A program made the translations under genes and the position numbers. Below are positions 8,638 through 20,472 of a stretch of 64,000 nt of DNA, piece after piece. The stretch is taken from NCBI RefSeq assembly GCF_002287505.1, contig NZ_CP019688.1, positions 2,344,674 through 2,408,673 of the forward strand, given 5' to 3'. Source of the stretch: Corynebacterium glaucum (GTDB taxonomy: Bacteria; Actinomycetota; Actinomycetes; Mycobacteriales; Mycobacteriaceae). The notes below the pieces were generated by a model, which made no database searches, was not told the DNA's origin, and was given only the letters and a program-made list of their open reading frames with translations. The number at the start of each line of letters is the position of its first letter. The stretch's first letter is position 1.

Positions 8638-10585
8638 CGAAAATCTTCCCCCAGTTCTCGTGGCTAGTTAGCTCGCCACGGGCATCGCGGTACGCGTGCT
8701 TGAGTTCCGGCCAGCGCTTACTGATCTCCGCGCGCAGTTCCTTCTGCTGCGCCACCAGGTCGTCGGCAAGCTTCTTGTCCCGCTTGCGGAAGGCGACGCC
8801 CGTGCCACCTGCCGTGGAAACCGTCGCAGAATCCAAGCGGGCGAGTGTGTACCAGCGTGCTTCTTCCGTGGTGAGGTTGAGCTGCGGGGCGTTCCAGTGG
8901 TCGCGGTTCTCCGGCTTGCGCAGGTGCATTAGCGCCTTCGCCGCCCACGGGAATTTCTTGACCTTGGCCAGGCGGCCGCCGATCGTACGGGTGGGCACGC
9001 CCGGCGCGCCCGTGGGCGCCGGAAGGTCCGCAGCTGACTCGACAACCTGCGCGTCGGCAAAGTCCTTCCGGATCGCCTGGATTCGCGGCAGCGCAGACTC
9101 CAGGATGTCGAAGAGCTGGTCCGGGCCGGCGAGGAAGTCCTTCATCGCCTCGTTTTGGATGGCGATCGTCGAATACTCCATGCACATGTAGTGCTTGGAG
9201 GTGGACTTCGACATGTTCTTCAGCATCGCGGTTGGGTCTTCGGGGCCGTAGATGCTGGCCACGATGAGGCGGTTGCGCATGTGGAAGTACGCCTGCCAGT
9301 CAATCGCGTCGTCCTTGTCGGCCCAGGCCATGTGCCAGATCGCGACGCCAGGCCAGGTGACCGTCGGGAAGCCGGCTTCCTTTGCGCGCAGGGCGTACTC
9401 GTTGTCGTCCCACTTGATGAACAGCGGCAGCGGCAGCCCGAGCTGCTCCGCGACCACGCGGGGAAACAGGTTCATCCACCAGCCGTTGTAGTCCACATCG
9501 ACGCGGCGGTGCAGCGCCCGCGACGTGGTCTTGCGCGGATCCAGATCTTCCTGCTCGGTGCCCACGTAGCCCAGCGGGTACTTGGAAAAGTCGTGGTCGT
9601 AGACGGCGTGTTCCGCGGCGCGGAACATGAAGATGTCCTTGTCCACCGCCTCGCCGGTGGTGCGCAGCTGCGCGCGGTCCTGCAGGTTGAGCATCTGCCC
9701 GCCGACCAGGATGGGTTGGTTGGCATACCGCGCCGCCTGCACCGCGCGCACAATCGAGTCCGGCTCGATCGCGATGTCATCGTCCATGTACAGAATGAAC
9801 GGCGCATCGGTGGAGTTCAGCGCCTCGTACATGATTCGCGAGTACCCGCCCGAACCACCGAGGTTGCCCTGCGAGAAAATCCGCAGCTTACCGCCCAGAT
9901 TCTTCTCCGCATCCTCAAAGTCAGGTTCGTCGGCAGGGTGCTGGTTGCCCTGGTCCGGCATGAGCACATGGCTTATCGACGCCTCGACATACGCGTCTTC
10001 GGCCAAAGCATGCAGCGCATTGACGGCGTCTCGAGGACGGTTGAAAGTAGGGATGCCTACGGCCACCTGCTTGGGCTGGGGTGGGACAACGGTGCCGTCG
10101 TCAAGCACCTGCTCCTTGGGGTCCTGGGGCGCGACCCAGGCCGCATTGCGTACCTGCGCATCGGTTTCTGCGGTGATGTCGAACCAGAGCCAGCCGCCGT
10201 CTTCGAAGTTGCGCAGCTCGAGCGGGATTTCGATGTGCTCGTCGGCGGCTTCGGTGTTGATGACGGAGATGCGTGTGCCGTCGTGCTTCGAGCGGTAGAC
10301 GGAGATGGTGGCGCGGCCCTCGACATCCATCGCGAGTAGGACGGAGCTGAGCTGCGACCAACGGCGCCAGTAGCTTGCCGGGAAGGCGTTGAAGTAGGTT
10401 TCGAAGCTGGCCTCGTTGCCGGCGGGGATGGTGAAGCTCGTGCGGTCGGACCAGCTCAGACGCTGTTTATTGTGCTCGTCTTCGATGAGGTAGAGCATGC
10501 GGACGTCGCGCGGTTCGCCCTTTTTCGGCATCAGCACACGCGCGAGCACGCGGTCGGTCTGGGCGGCGTTCGTGGTCTTTTCCAC
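8627..10585 (-). CDS. glfT2: Galactofuranosyltransferase GlfT2
   Basis: A 652-residue bifunctional (beta-1,5/1,6) UDP-galactofuranosyltransferase that polymerises the galactan of arabinogalactan. Order: N-terminal beta-rich domain, GT-A domain (VAVGIPTFNRP), metal-binding DDD in LYMDDDIAIEPDS, acceptor-side WDDNEYALRAKE with GVAIWHMAW, and a helical C-terminus. I chose GTG 10585 because GGAAAG lies about 11 nt upstream and the resulting length fits the family (637 in M. tuberculosis); another in-frame GTG at 10660 would add 25 residues. A copy of the dispersed 11-mer is at 9971-9981. Confidence 0.92.
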   Translation of the reverse strand: MEKTTNAAQTDRVLARVLMPKKGEPRDVRMLYLIEDEHNKQRLSWSDRTSFTIPAGNEASFETYFNAFPASYWRRWSQLSSVLLAMDVEGRATISVYRSKHDGTRISVINTEAADEHIEIPLELRNFEDGGWLWFDITAETDAQVRNAAWVAPQDPKEQVLDDGTVVPPQPKQVAVGIPTFNRPRDAVNALHALAEDAYVEASISHVLMPDQGNQHPADEPDFEDAEKNLGGKLRIFSQGNLGGSGGYSRIMYEALNSTDAPFILYMDDDIAIEPDSIVRAVQAARYANQPILVGGQMLNLQDRAQLRTTGEAVDKDIFMFRAAEHAVYDHDFSKYPLGYVGTEQEDLDPRKTTSRALHRRVDVDYNGWWMNLFPRVVAEQLGLPLPLFIKWDDNEYALRAKEAGFPTVTWPGVAIWHMAWADKDDAIDWQAYFHMRNRLIVASIYGPEDPTAMLKNMSKSTSKHYMCMEYSTIAIQNEAMKDFLAGPDQLFDILESALPRIQAIRKDFADAQVVESAADLPAPTGAPGVPTRTIGGRLAKVKKFPWAAKALMHLRKPENRDHWNAPQLNLTTEEARWYTLARLDSATVSTAGGTGVAFRKRDKKLADDLVAQQKELRAEISKRWPELKHAYRDARGELTSHENWGKIFDEQ

Positions 10586-10692
10586 AAGTCTCACTTTCCG
10601 TTTCCGGCTCTTTTGGTCCGGCCCTGAAACATTCGTGGATAAGCGTAACGGTTCGGGCACGGAAACTTCGACTGGCTCACGGTTGGGTGGGG

Positions 10693-11265
10693 TTAACCGG
10701 AGAAGAGGAGGCGCAGGCCTTCGCGGAGGTCGGCCACGATGCGGTCGGCCTCCGATTCGGGTACGCGCAGGTTGTCCAGCGTTAGGCCGTTGATCAGCGC
10801 GGTTACTAGTCGCGCTTTCGGCTTTGCTTGATCACTGCCGCCGAGCGCCAGGACCACGCTGTTCTGGAAATCCTCGAGCACCTCGGTGTAGAGCTTCGCG
10901 ATCCACTCGCGGGTCGCCGAAGCTGAGCCGTAGGTGACCCAGATTGCGGCGTCTTCAGAACGAACGCCGCCGATGGGGAGGAGCTCTGCGAGCCGTGCCA
11001 CCCAAGTCTCAAGCACGTCGTCTTCGTCGGCGATAGCGTCGACGCGCTCCCCTTGCCGTTGGATAGAGCGGATGAACGCGTGCGCGAGCAGCGTGTCCTT
11101 GTTCGGAGCGTGGTACTGCACCGACCCGGCGGCGAACCCGGATTCCTTCGCCACCTCCCGCACGCTCACGGCATCGAGGCCGCGCGACGCAATGATGCGG
11201 ATGGTCGCGTCGGCGATGGTCGCGGCCGATTCCGAAAACTGATGATCCAGGGAAAAGTCGTTCAT
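10693..11265 (-). CDS. TetR-family transcriptional regulator
   Basis: A 190-residue TetR repressor with an N-terminal helix-turn-helix (about 30-62: VSVREVAKESGFAAGSVQYH) and a C-terminal ligand-binding domain. It is divergent from a Sap-family membrane protein gene, and the 73-nt gap holds a strong palindromic operator, so it probably represses both. The open frame continues to 11820, but residues before ATG 11265 are antisense to the neighbour and out of character. A possible -10 (TAGACT) lies 11 nt upstream of the ATG. The ligand is unknown. Confidence 0.85.
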   Translation of the reverse strand: MNDFSLDHQFSESAATIADATIRIIASRGLDAVSVREVAKESGFAAGSVQYHAPNKDTLLAHAFIRSIQRQGERVDAIADEDDVLETWVARLAELLPIGGVRSEDAAIWVTYGSASATREWIAKLYTEVLEDFQNSVVLALGGSDQAKPKARLVTALINGLTLDNLRVPESEADRIVADLREGLRLLFSG

Positions 11266-11285
11266 GGTTGCGCACCAGTCTAGTT

Positions 11286-11323
11286 TCTCGTACGTTCGTA
11301 AGGCGTAATACGTTCGTACGAGA
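11286..11323. promoter_or_regulatory. Operator of the TetR/Sap-family divergent pair
   Basis: A 15-bp inverted repeat: TCTCGTACGTTCGTA (11286-11300) and TACGTTCGTACGAGA (11309-11323), 13 of 15 positions complementary, with an 8-nt spacer. Inside it TACGTTCGTA occurs twice as a direct repeat, 18 bp apart, and each copy is itself palindromic around TT. The spacing suits two TetR dimers, as with QacR-type regulators. TACGTT at 11309-11314 could be the -10 box of the rightward gene, so binding would block transcription. Confidence 0.8.
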
Positions 11324-11338
11324 GAATCGGAGCGTCCT

Positions 11339-12019
11339 ATGGGTTCGGCCATTCCCGTTATTGGCTTGGCGCTGCTCGACAGCCTGAGCCTGGGCACCCT
11401 TGTCATCCCCCTTGCACTCATCGTCCATTGGCGCGCCGTTAGAGTGCCGGCACTGACCGCGTACCTGTTCACCGTTGCCGCGGTGTATTTCTTCCTCGGG
11501 CTGGGAATGCTCCTCGGGTTCGCCGGCCTGGGCTCGGTCGCCGAACGGGTCACGCGGGCCGATGTTTTCCCGTGGATCACGTTGACGCTGGGCGCGGTCC
11601 TTGCGATCTTCGGCATCTTCGGCCCCAACCCCACCAAGCCCGAACCCGGCCAGTTACCAAAACGCGCAGCCGGAGCGACAAGCAATGTGCCGAGCATGGT
11701 GGCCCTCGGCCTCGGTGCATCCCTCACCGAGGCGGCGACCATGCTGCCGTACATCGCCGCCATGGGCATCATTGGCAGCTGGGACATCCCCTCCGCGGCA
11801 AAGGCCGGGGCGGTGGGCATCTACTGCCTCATCATGATCGTGCCCACGGTCGTCTTGGCCACTTTCGCGCTGCTTTTCGGCCCAAAGTTCTTCCCGCGTC
11901 TCGAGCGCCTCATCCCCCGCCTCGAGTACGAGGCGAAAGTGACGCTTCTGTGGATTGCAGCCATCGTCGGCATCTACATGGTTGCCCATAGCGTTGCGAC
12001 GATCCGCGGCGACCTCTAA
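11339..12019 (+). CDS. Sap/GAP-family (PF11139-like) six-helix membrane protein
   Basis: A 226-residue protein with about six membrane helices and a charged cytoplasmic loop (about residues 98-120) between helix pairs. It resembles the Sap (sulfolipid-1-addressing protein)/GAP family, members of which are needed for glycolipid export in mycobacteria, and has a LysE-like topology. ATG 11339 has GGAG 6 nt upstream. It is divergent from a TetR gene whose operator covers its promoter, so it is probably induced by the TetR ligand. Involvement in envelope lipid or drug export is only an inference. Confidence 0.75.
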   Translation: MGSAIPVIGLALLDSLSLGTLVIPLALIVHWRAVRVPALTAYLFTVAAVYFFLGLGMLLGFAGLGSVAERVTRADVFPWITLTLGAVLAIFGIFGPNPTKPEPGQLPKRAAGATSNVPSMVALGLGASLTEAATMLPYIAAMGIIGSWDIPSAAKAGAVGIYCLIMIVPTVVLATFALLFGPKFFPRLERLIPRLEYEAKVTLLWIAAIVGIYMVAHSVATIRGDL

Positions 12020-12040
12020 GGCCCGCTAGACTCCGAAACC

Positions 12041-12358
12041 ATGCGATCTCCCGCAATGGATTACATCCTCGGCACGCTGCTCATCCTCCTGGCGGCAGCC
12101 TCGTTCACCTTCCTCAGCGGTTCGACGGCCGTGTTCATCGGCATCTTCGGCGCAGTAGCGGGGGCGGTGTTCATCGTGCGCGGCATCCAGGCCAACGACA
12201 CCCCGCAAGATCCGCGCCAGATCGAACTCGACTCACTGAATGAGCAGTTCGATGCACAGTACGGCGGCGAGATGAGCCAAGACTACGACTGGGACGCCCA
12301 CTACCAACGCAACTTTGGGCAAGGGAACGCGGATGGCGTGGAAGGCGGGCGTCGTTAA
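12041..12358 (+). CDS. Small two-helix membrane protein, unknown function
   Basis: A 105-residue protein with two hydrophobic helices (about 6-24 and 28-46) and an acidic soluble tail (DYDWDAHYQRN). No family was recognised. TAGACT sits 8 nt before ATG 12041 and no Shine-Dalgarno is seen, which fits a leaderless mRNA; a second ATG at 12056 is possible. Its stop codon overlaps the stop of the convergent antiporter gene by 3 nt. Confidence 0.65.
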   Translation: MRSPAMDYILGTLLILLAAASFTFLSGSTAVFIGIFGAVAGAVFIVRGIQANDTPQDPRQIELDSLNEQFDAQYGGEMSQDYDWDAHYQRNFGQGNADGVEGGRR

Positions 12359-14010
12359 GCTTCTCTTTTCCTTTCGATGACCTGGCGGGGGCTGGCGAGC
12401 GCTGACCGTTCGTTGCCGATCACGATGCGGTCGATGTCATCCAGCACCGCGTCCACATCGGCGGGGTTGTAGCGGCGCTCGGTGCGAGCTTTTTGCAGCT
12501 CAGCGGTGGCAGCTTCGAGCGCAATCTTCTGCATCTCAGCCGCCGCGAATCGAGCTCGAGCCAGTGCTTCACGACGTTCTTTCGCGCCCTCAGGATCAGC
12601 CGTACGCCGATCTGCGAGCGTAGCCAGCCAATCCTGAATCATGGCGTAAGACTCGGGAGCAAGCTCCTGCCCGTGCTCCTGCACCGCCCGGCGCGCAGCC
12701 GCATAAGCACGGTCATTGAGCTCGGCGTTGGCCTTGTCGCCGCGGGCATCGGGGCCGGCATCGAGGTTCATCTTGCCAACCAGCCACGGCAGGAGCAGAC
12801 CCGGGATCACCATGGTGAACATGAGCACGCTCAGCGCGATGACGGAGAACTCGTGGTGGTAATCAGTCGTACCAGCTGGAATCGAAAGCACGAGCGCCAA
12901 GGTCACCAGGCCGCGCATGCCGGCCCAGGTCATGAGCAGCACTTCTTGCATGCGCAGCGGCGCCACGTCCGTGCGGTTCATCCGCTTCTTGAACATGTAA
13001 AGCACCCACATGCAGGCGAAACGCACCGCGAACGCGACGATTGAGAGCACGAGTCCGATGCCAATTGCCTCCAGGACCATGGTCCCGGCATCATCTATCG
13101 CCTCGCGCACGCTCATGCCAATCAGGCCGAACGCGAGTCCGGTGAACAGCAGTTCAACCGTTTCCCAGAACGAGTGGCCGGAGAGGCGGTCTTCGGCGGT
13201 GAACGACGCGCGTGAGGACATTTCAACGGCCGCGATCACGATCGCGATGACACCCGACGCGTGGATTTCCTCCGCTGCGACAAAGATCGCGAAAGGCAAG
13301 ACCCAGGTGAACGCAGTACGGGTGACGGAATCATGCACCGAGTTGACGAACAGCGCCGCTAAACGGCCAACGATCAGGCCAATAATCACCGCGACGACAG
13401 CGGAGTATAGGAAGTTCAGCGCGCCTTCGCTGAAGTCGACCTCCCCGTCGGCGACGAGTGCGGCCAACGCCACGTTGAACGCGACGATGGACGCCGCGTC
13501 GTTGAACAGGCCCTCGGTCTGCAGCGTTCCGGTGATGCGCTTCGGAATGCCGGCGGGTCCTGCGACCGCGTCCACAGCCACCGGATCCGGCGGGGCAATC
13601 GCCGCAGCAAGCACCATCGCCGCTGCGAGACCGATACCCGGCATGAGCCACATTGCCGTTGCCGTCAACGCCGCGATGGTGAGAAATACCAGCGCCACGG
13701 ACATGACGAGCACCACGTGCATTTGCGCGCGGATCATGCCCCAGCTCGTGCGGCGGGCCAGGGACCACAAAAGCGGTGGAATGAAGATCGGCAGGATGAG
13801 GTCCGTGTCGAGACTGACCGTCTCAATGCCTGGGATGAAGAGCACCGGGGCGACAGCGACGGTCAGTAGCGCTGGCCACGGCAGGCCGGTGCGCTCACCG
13901 ATTTCAGCGACGAAGACGGTAGCGAGCAGCAGGCCGATGATTGAGAGGAAGACTGTCACGGCGTGCAATCGTAATTGAACAGGTAGCGCGGGGTACGCGC
14001 GAGTGTTCAC
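12355..14010 (-). CDS. CPA1-family Na+/H+ antiporter
   Basis: A 551-residue monovalent cation:proton antiporter. About twelve helices fill residues 1-410, with the CPA1 ion-site motif GLFNDAASIVAF and PPDPVAVDAVAG. A cytoplasmic tail of about 140 residues is rich in Ala, Glu and Arg and probably coiled coil (EGAKERREALARARFAAAEM). The start is taken as GTG 14010; no strong ribosome site is visible, so a start a few codons downstream is possible. It lies between tandem stem-loops on the 5' side and a convergent small gene on the 3' side. Confidence 0.85.
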   Translation of the reverse strand: MNTRAYPALPVQLRLHAVTVFLSIIGLLLATVFVAEIGERTGLPWPALLTVAVAPVLFIPGIETVSLDTDLILPIFIPPLLWSLARRTSWGMIRAQMHVVLVMSVALVFLTIAALTATAMWLMPGIGLAAAMVLAAAIAPPDPVAVDAVAGPAGIPKRITGTLQTEGLFNDAASIVAFNVALAALVADGEVDFSEGALNFLYSAVVAVIIGLIVGRLAALFVNSVHDSVTRTAFTWVLPFAIFVAAEEIHASGVIAIVIAAVEMSSRASFTAEDRLSGHSFWETVELLFTGLAFGLIGMSVREAIDDAGTMVLEAIGIGLVLSIVAFAVRFACMWVLYMFKKRMNRTDVAPLRMQEVLLMTWAGMRGLVTLALVLSIPAGTTDYHHEFSVIALSVLMFTMVIPGLLLPWLVGKMNLDAGPDARGDKANAELNDRAYAAARRAVQEHGQELAPESYAMIQDWLATLADRRTADPEGAKERREALARARFAAAEMQKIALEAATAELQKARTERRYNPADVDAVLDDIDRIVIGNERSALASPRQVIERKREA

Positions 14011-14032
14011 GCCGAGGTAAGCGGCCCTTGCC

Positions 14033-14099
14033 CTTGAGGTCTACTTTCGAGACCCTCCGTTGTAGACCTCAAGCTGGTCAGCGGCCCCGGTGGCCAGCT
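14033..14099. repeat. Two tandem stem-loops between glf and the antiporter gene
   Basis: The first is a perfect 12-bp inverted repeat, CTTGAGGTCTAC (14033-14044) and GTAGACCTCAAG (14062-14073), spacer 17 nt. The second follows at once: AGCTGGTCA (14072-14080) and TGGCCAGCT (14091-14099), one mismatch, GC-rich loop. They lie 8 nt after the glf stop if read from glf's right side, and 23 nt before the antiporter start. No T-run is present. The core GTAGACC resembles the repeat cluster at 18.9 kb. Confidence 0.6.
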
Positions 14100-14106
14100 C
14101 AACCCC

Positions 14107-15363
<1,257 letters not shown>

Positions 15364-15424
15364 TCAACGTGGTTTATAGTGCACATTGATTAACTAACCT
15401 CACATCAGTCACAGGAGTAATACC

Positions 15425-17352
<1,928 letters not shown>

Positions 17353-17356
<4 letters not shown>

Positions 17357-18873
17357 ACCTGACCGTAGGAGCGCTCTACCGCGTCCTCCCACTGCGCAAT
17401 GAGCCGGTCCCGATCGGGGCCGGCCATTTCGCTTTCAAACGTTGTGATCGGGCCCAGCGGCAAAGGGGCGTCGATAAGCTTGGCTCCCATCCCTGCCGCC
17501 GAGGCCGCACCCATCACTGTCGTCTCAATGTTTTCGGGCCGCGCCACATCGACGCCCAGGATGTCCGCCTGCATCTGCATGAGCAGGTCATTGTCGGTCA
17601 TCCCACCGTCCACCTTCAGCTCGCTCGGGTCGCCACCCATCGCCCGCACCACCTCGAACGTCTGCAGGCAGGTCGCCTCCAGCGCCGCACGAACAATGTG
17701 TCGCTTATCGACGTAGCGTGTCAGCCCACAAATGATCCCCCTCGCATCCGGACGCCACCGCGGGGCAAACAGCCCAGAAAACGCCGGCACGATGGTGACG
17801 CCGCCGGAGTCCTCTACCTGCGCTGCGAGCGTTTCCGTCTCCGCCGCTGTCTTGATGATGCCGAGCTGGTCGCGCAGCCACTGAATCAGCGAACCACCGA
17901 CCGCGACTGAGCCCTCCTGCGCGTACACCGCGGGTTGGTCTTCGATTTGGTACGCCACCGTGGTGAGCATGCCCGTCTCCGAATGCACCGGTGTTTGACC
18001 CGTGTTGAGCAGCATGAACAGGCCAGTGCCGTAGGTCATCTTCGCGTCGTTCTGCGTGAGGCAGTTTTGGCCGAACAGCGCTGCCTGTTGGTCGCCGAGC
18101 ACACCGGTGATGGGGACCCCTGCCAGAGGCCCGCGGCTTCGCACGGCGCCGAACCTGCCTATCGAGGGCCTGATCTGGGGCAAGATTTCTTGGGGTACGC
18201 GCAGGTCGTCGCAAAGCGAACTGCTCCACTCGAGTGATTTGAGATCCATGAGCAGGGTGCGGCTGGCGTTGGTGACATCCGTGAGGTGCAGCGCGTTGTG
18301 CGGCTCGCGCGCGCCGCCGGTGAGATTCCAGATCAGCCACGTGTCGATCGTGCCGGCGAGGAGTTCGCCGTTTGCGGCGCGCTCACGGGCGCCGTCGACG
18401 TGGTCGAGGATCCATGCCCACTTCGGTCCGGCCGGGTATGAGTTGTGCAGCAGACCGGTTTGCTCATGGTATCTGTACTGGTCGCGCGAGTCGGGCGGGT
18501 TCGTGCGAGTGTCCTGCCAGACGATCGCGTTGTAGATCGGCCGGCCCGTTGCTTTTTCCCAGATCACCGCGGTTTCGCGCTGGTTGGTGATGCCGAGCGC
18601 GCTGATGTCCTCGTCCGCGAGGTCGATGTCCGCGAGCGCCTCGACGATCGCGCGGCGGGTGTTGCGCCAAATCTCCACCGGATCGTGCTCCAGCCAGCCC
18701 TGGCGAGGCAGGTGCTGGCGATGCTCGAACTGCGCGTGCGAGACGACGTTGCCGTCCGTGTCCGTGATGAACACGCGCGTCGACGTCGTGCCCTGGTCAA
18801 TCGCGGCGATGTACTTCGCGCCGTTGTGCTTGGCTTGTGGCTTCGCTTGCGACTTCGCGGCGTTTTGCTGCAT
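17353..18873 (-). CDS. glpK: Glycerol kinase
   Basis: A 506-residue FGGY kinase that phosphorylates glycerol to glycerol-3-phosphate in the cytoplasm. Visible motifs: phosphate-1 loop AAIDQGTTSTRVFI, AIVWQDTRT, the active-site region GVPITGVLGDQQAALFGQNC, and GTGLFMLLNTG. ATG 18873 (MQQNAAK) was chosen since the following length fits the family; the frame stays open to 19038 through the repeat cluster, which is not coding-like. A Gln/Ala/Lys-rich stretch precedes the kinase core. Two copies of the dispersed 11-mer lie inside, in different reading frames (17469 and 17703). Confidence 0.93.
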
Positions 18874-18918
18874 GTCGCGATTGTATTCAGCGCGTTCTCC
18901 TGTGCTCAGATCCCCTCT

Positions 18919-19067
18919 TGTAGAAGGGTCGAAGTACCGCCAGAACTCGACCTGGGGTTTTCCACGGTCATTCTTCGACCCTTCTACATTGGTTGTAGAG
19001 GGGTCGATGGATAGCGGCGAGGCGACCTGGGCTTTCACCTTCCACAGTTTCGGACCCCTCTACAACC
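18919..19067. repeat. Cluster of four inverted 14-16-bp repeats (core TGTAGARGGGTCGA)
   Basis: The 269-nt gap between glpK and the AbiEi/DUF559-like gene holds four related units in alternating orientation. Units A (18919-18934) and B (18973-18988) form a perfect 16-bp inverted repeat, TGTAGAAGGGTCGAAG. Units C (18991-19005) and D (19053-19067) form a perfect 15-bp inverted repeat, GGTTGTAGAGGGGTC. Loops are 38 and 47 nt, so two large hairpins can form. This resembles REP/BIME-type intergenic repeats. No protein-coding content is evident here. Confidence 0.8.
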
Positions 19068-19142
19068 GGGTTATCCACCGGGCTATCCGCAGCGCTGACA
19101 CAGGGGCTTCCATTTCCGACAAAACTAGTCCATCATCGCGCT

Positions 19143-19985
19143 ATGACATCTACTTCGAAAATAGCGAAACGTAAACAACAGGAACTCAAGCTCATCGATC
19201 GGGTCGCCATTGCAACAAGAAAAGCTGTGATTACCGGCCCAGCGGGGGCGAGACTCTTAGGACTATCCACCTATTCCTGGATAGAGCAGGTCGACCTCGT
19301 ACTACCGGGCTGCTCGAATTCATGGGGCACACAGCGGCCTTACCCCGACCGCGTCTACCGCAGCGCAAAAATTACCGAACAGGAAGTGAGCGACTACCAC
19401 GGGTTTCGCGTGGCTAGCCTTGCGCGGTGCCTATTCGACTCGTACCGGTACCACGGACGCACCGAGGCGCTCGTGCAGATCGAGTCCGCCCGTTGGAAGC
19501 ACAAAGACCTCTCGGTGAAAGAGTTACTTTCCCGCACCTCAAACATCACCCGCGGCAATGGAATTCGAGAGTTCGAAGCTCTCATCCGCTACTCCTGCGA
19601 CACCTGCCAAAGCCCGCTCGAAACGCTCGTGCGCGACGCGATCTTGCAGGCTATGCAGGACGGCACGCTCACCGGCATCCAATCCATCGAGCACCAGGTC
19701 GCCTTCACCATCACCGATCAGTACGGGGAGCAGACCAGAGCTATTGTCGACGTCCTGTTGAACGGCTTCATCGCCATCGAGGCGGATGGAGCCGTGAAGA
19801 CGAGCGGCGAGTACGGGGACGAGGACACGATCACCCGCTCGGAACGCCACCGGGAGCGCGAACTGCAGAACCGCGGCTTTGTGGTGCTGCGAGTGACCTG
19901 GAAGGACGTGACGTCGGGTGTGTTCATCCAAAAACTCAAGCGACTGCTCGAGATGTACCCCGTGCCGGCGACGCGCCCGGCGTAA
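19143..19985 (+). CDS. AbiEi-like/DUF559-like protein with PD-(D/E)XK-type C-terminus
   Basis: A 280-residue protein of a widespread actinobacterial type. The N-terminal half (about 10-115) resembles AbiEi-type antitoxin/regulator proteins (VITGPAGARLLGLS and VASLARCLFDS). The C-terminal part (about 155-270) resembles DUF559/Vsr-like nucleases, with Glu160, Asp203 (IVDVLLNG), Glu213-x-Asp215 (AIEADG) and the strand FVVLRVTW. No AbiEii-like toxin gene is adjacent, so a classical type IV toxin-antitoxin pair is not evident. No ribosome site precedes ATG 19143. The gene sits against the inverted-repeat cluster, and its codon use looks less GC-rich at the 5' end. The biological role is unknown. 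Confidence 0.65.
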   Translation: MTSTSKIAKRKQQELKLIDRVAIATRKAVITGPAGARLLGLSTYSWIEQVDLVLPGCSNSWGTQRPYPDRVYRSAKITEQEVSDYHGFRVASLARCLFDSYRYHGRTEALVQIESARWKHKDLSVKELLSRTSNITRGNGIREFEALIRYSCDTCQSPLETLVRDAILQAMQDGTLTGIQSIEHQVAFTITDQYGEQTRAIVDVLLNGFIAIEADGAVKTSGEYGDEDTITRSERHRERELQNRGFVVLRVTWKDVTSGVFIQKLKRLLEMYPVPATRPA

Positions 19986-19994
19986 GCACCGCAC

Positions 19995-20000
19995 TACCAT
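19995..20000 (+). promoter_or_regulatory. Putative -10 box (TACCAT), leaderless start
   Basis: TACCAT ends 7 nt before ATG 20008 and no Shine-Dalgarno is visible, so transcription may start at the A of the start codon. Confidence 0.35.
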
Positions 20001-20007
20001 CGCAGCT

Positions 20008-20472
20008 ATGAGTGCAACCAACGCAGCGGAAAAGACGCTCGCGGTGATCTCCGTGATCTCCGTCGCTGGAGCAGCGGTCGCGGTCACGTACGTCGTCGTG
20101 TCGATGGCATGGTCGTTGGCAACTGGAACCTATATCGACCTGGACGAGAAGTTCTCCATCTTTTATCTCATCCCAGGCATAGCGTTCATGGTGGCGGCAT
20201 TGGTCGGCGCGGTGATTGGGCTGGGCATGCGCGGCATTGCTAGAAGCTGGAGCCACCCAGCGAAACTCATGACTTTCGGCCACGTCGCATCCTGGGCACT
20301 GGGGACAGGGTTCTACCTGTTCGTTCGGTTCTTTTGGCCCAACCCGTGGCTAATGATCTTTATCTTCGCCGTCGCCGCGCTCGGCCAGCTCCTCACGCTC
20401 ATTGGCCTGGTACAGCTCAGAACCAGTGCTCGAGCACAGCCGTCACGCCATCCTCGTCGTTCGACACCGTGA
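20008..20472 (+). CDS. Four-helix membrane protein, unknown function
   Basis: A 154-residue protein with about four membrane helices (12-34, 48-70, 88-105, 112-133) and a basic C-terminal tail. I do not recognise the family. The last 56 nt overlap the convergent HAD phosphatase gene in antisense, so the tail (RTSARAQPSRHPRRSTP) may be a late addition. The reading frame upstream of ATG 20008 overlaps the preceding gene and was not used. Confidence 0.55.
   Translation: MSATNAAEKTLAVISVISVAGAAVAVTYVVVSMAWSLATGTYIDLDEKFSIFYLIPGIAFMVAALVGAVIGLGMRGIARSWSHPAKLMTFGHVASWALGTGFYLFVRFFWPNPWLMIFIFAVAALGQLLTLIGLVQLRTSARAQPSRHPRRSTP

Noticed and set aside
18919..19067. Possible CRISPR-like array
   Set aside because: Units alternate in orientation and are 14-16 bp with unequal spacers (38, about 2 to 5 and 47 nt); no cas genes are near.
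19070..19080. DnaA-box-like TTATCCACC
   Set aside because: A single imperfect box with no cluster, no AT-rich unwinding region and no dnaA or dnaN nearby.
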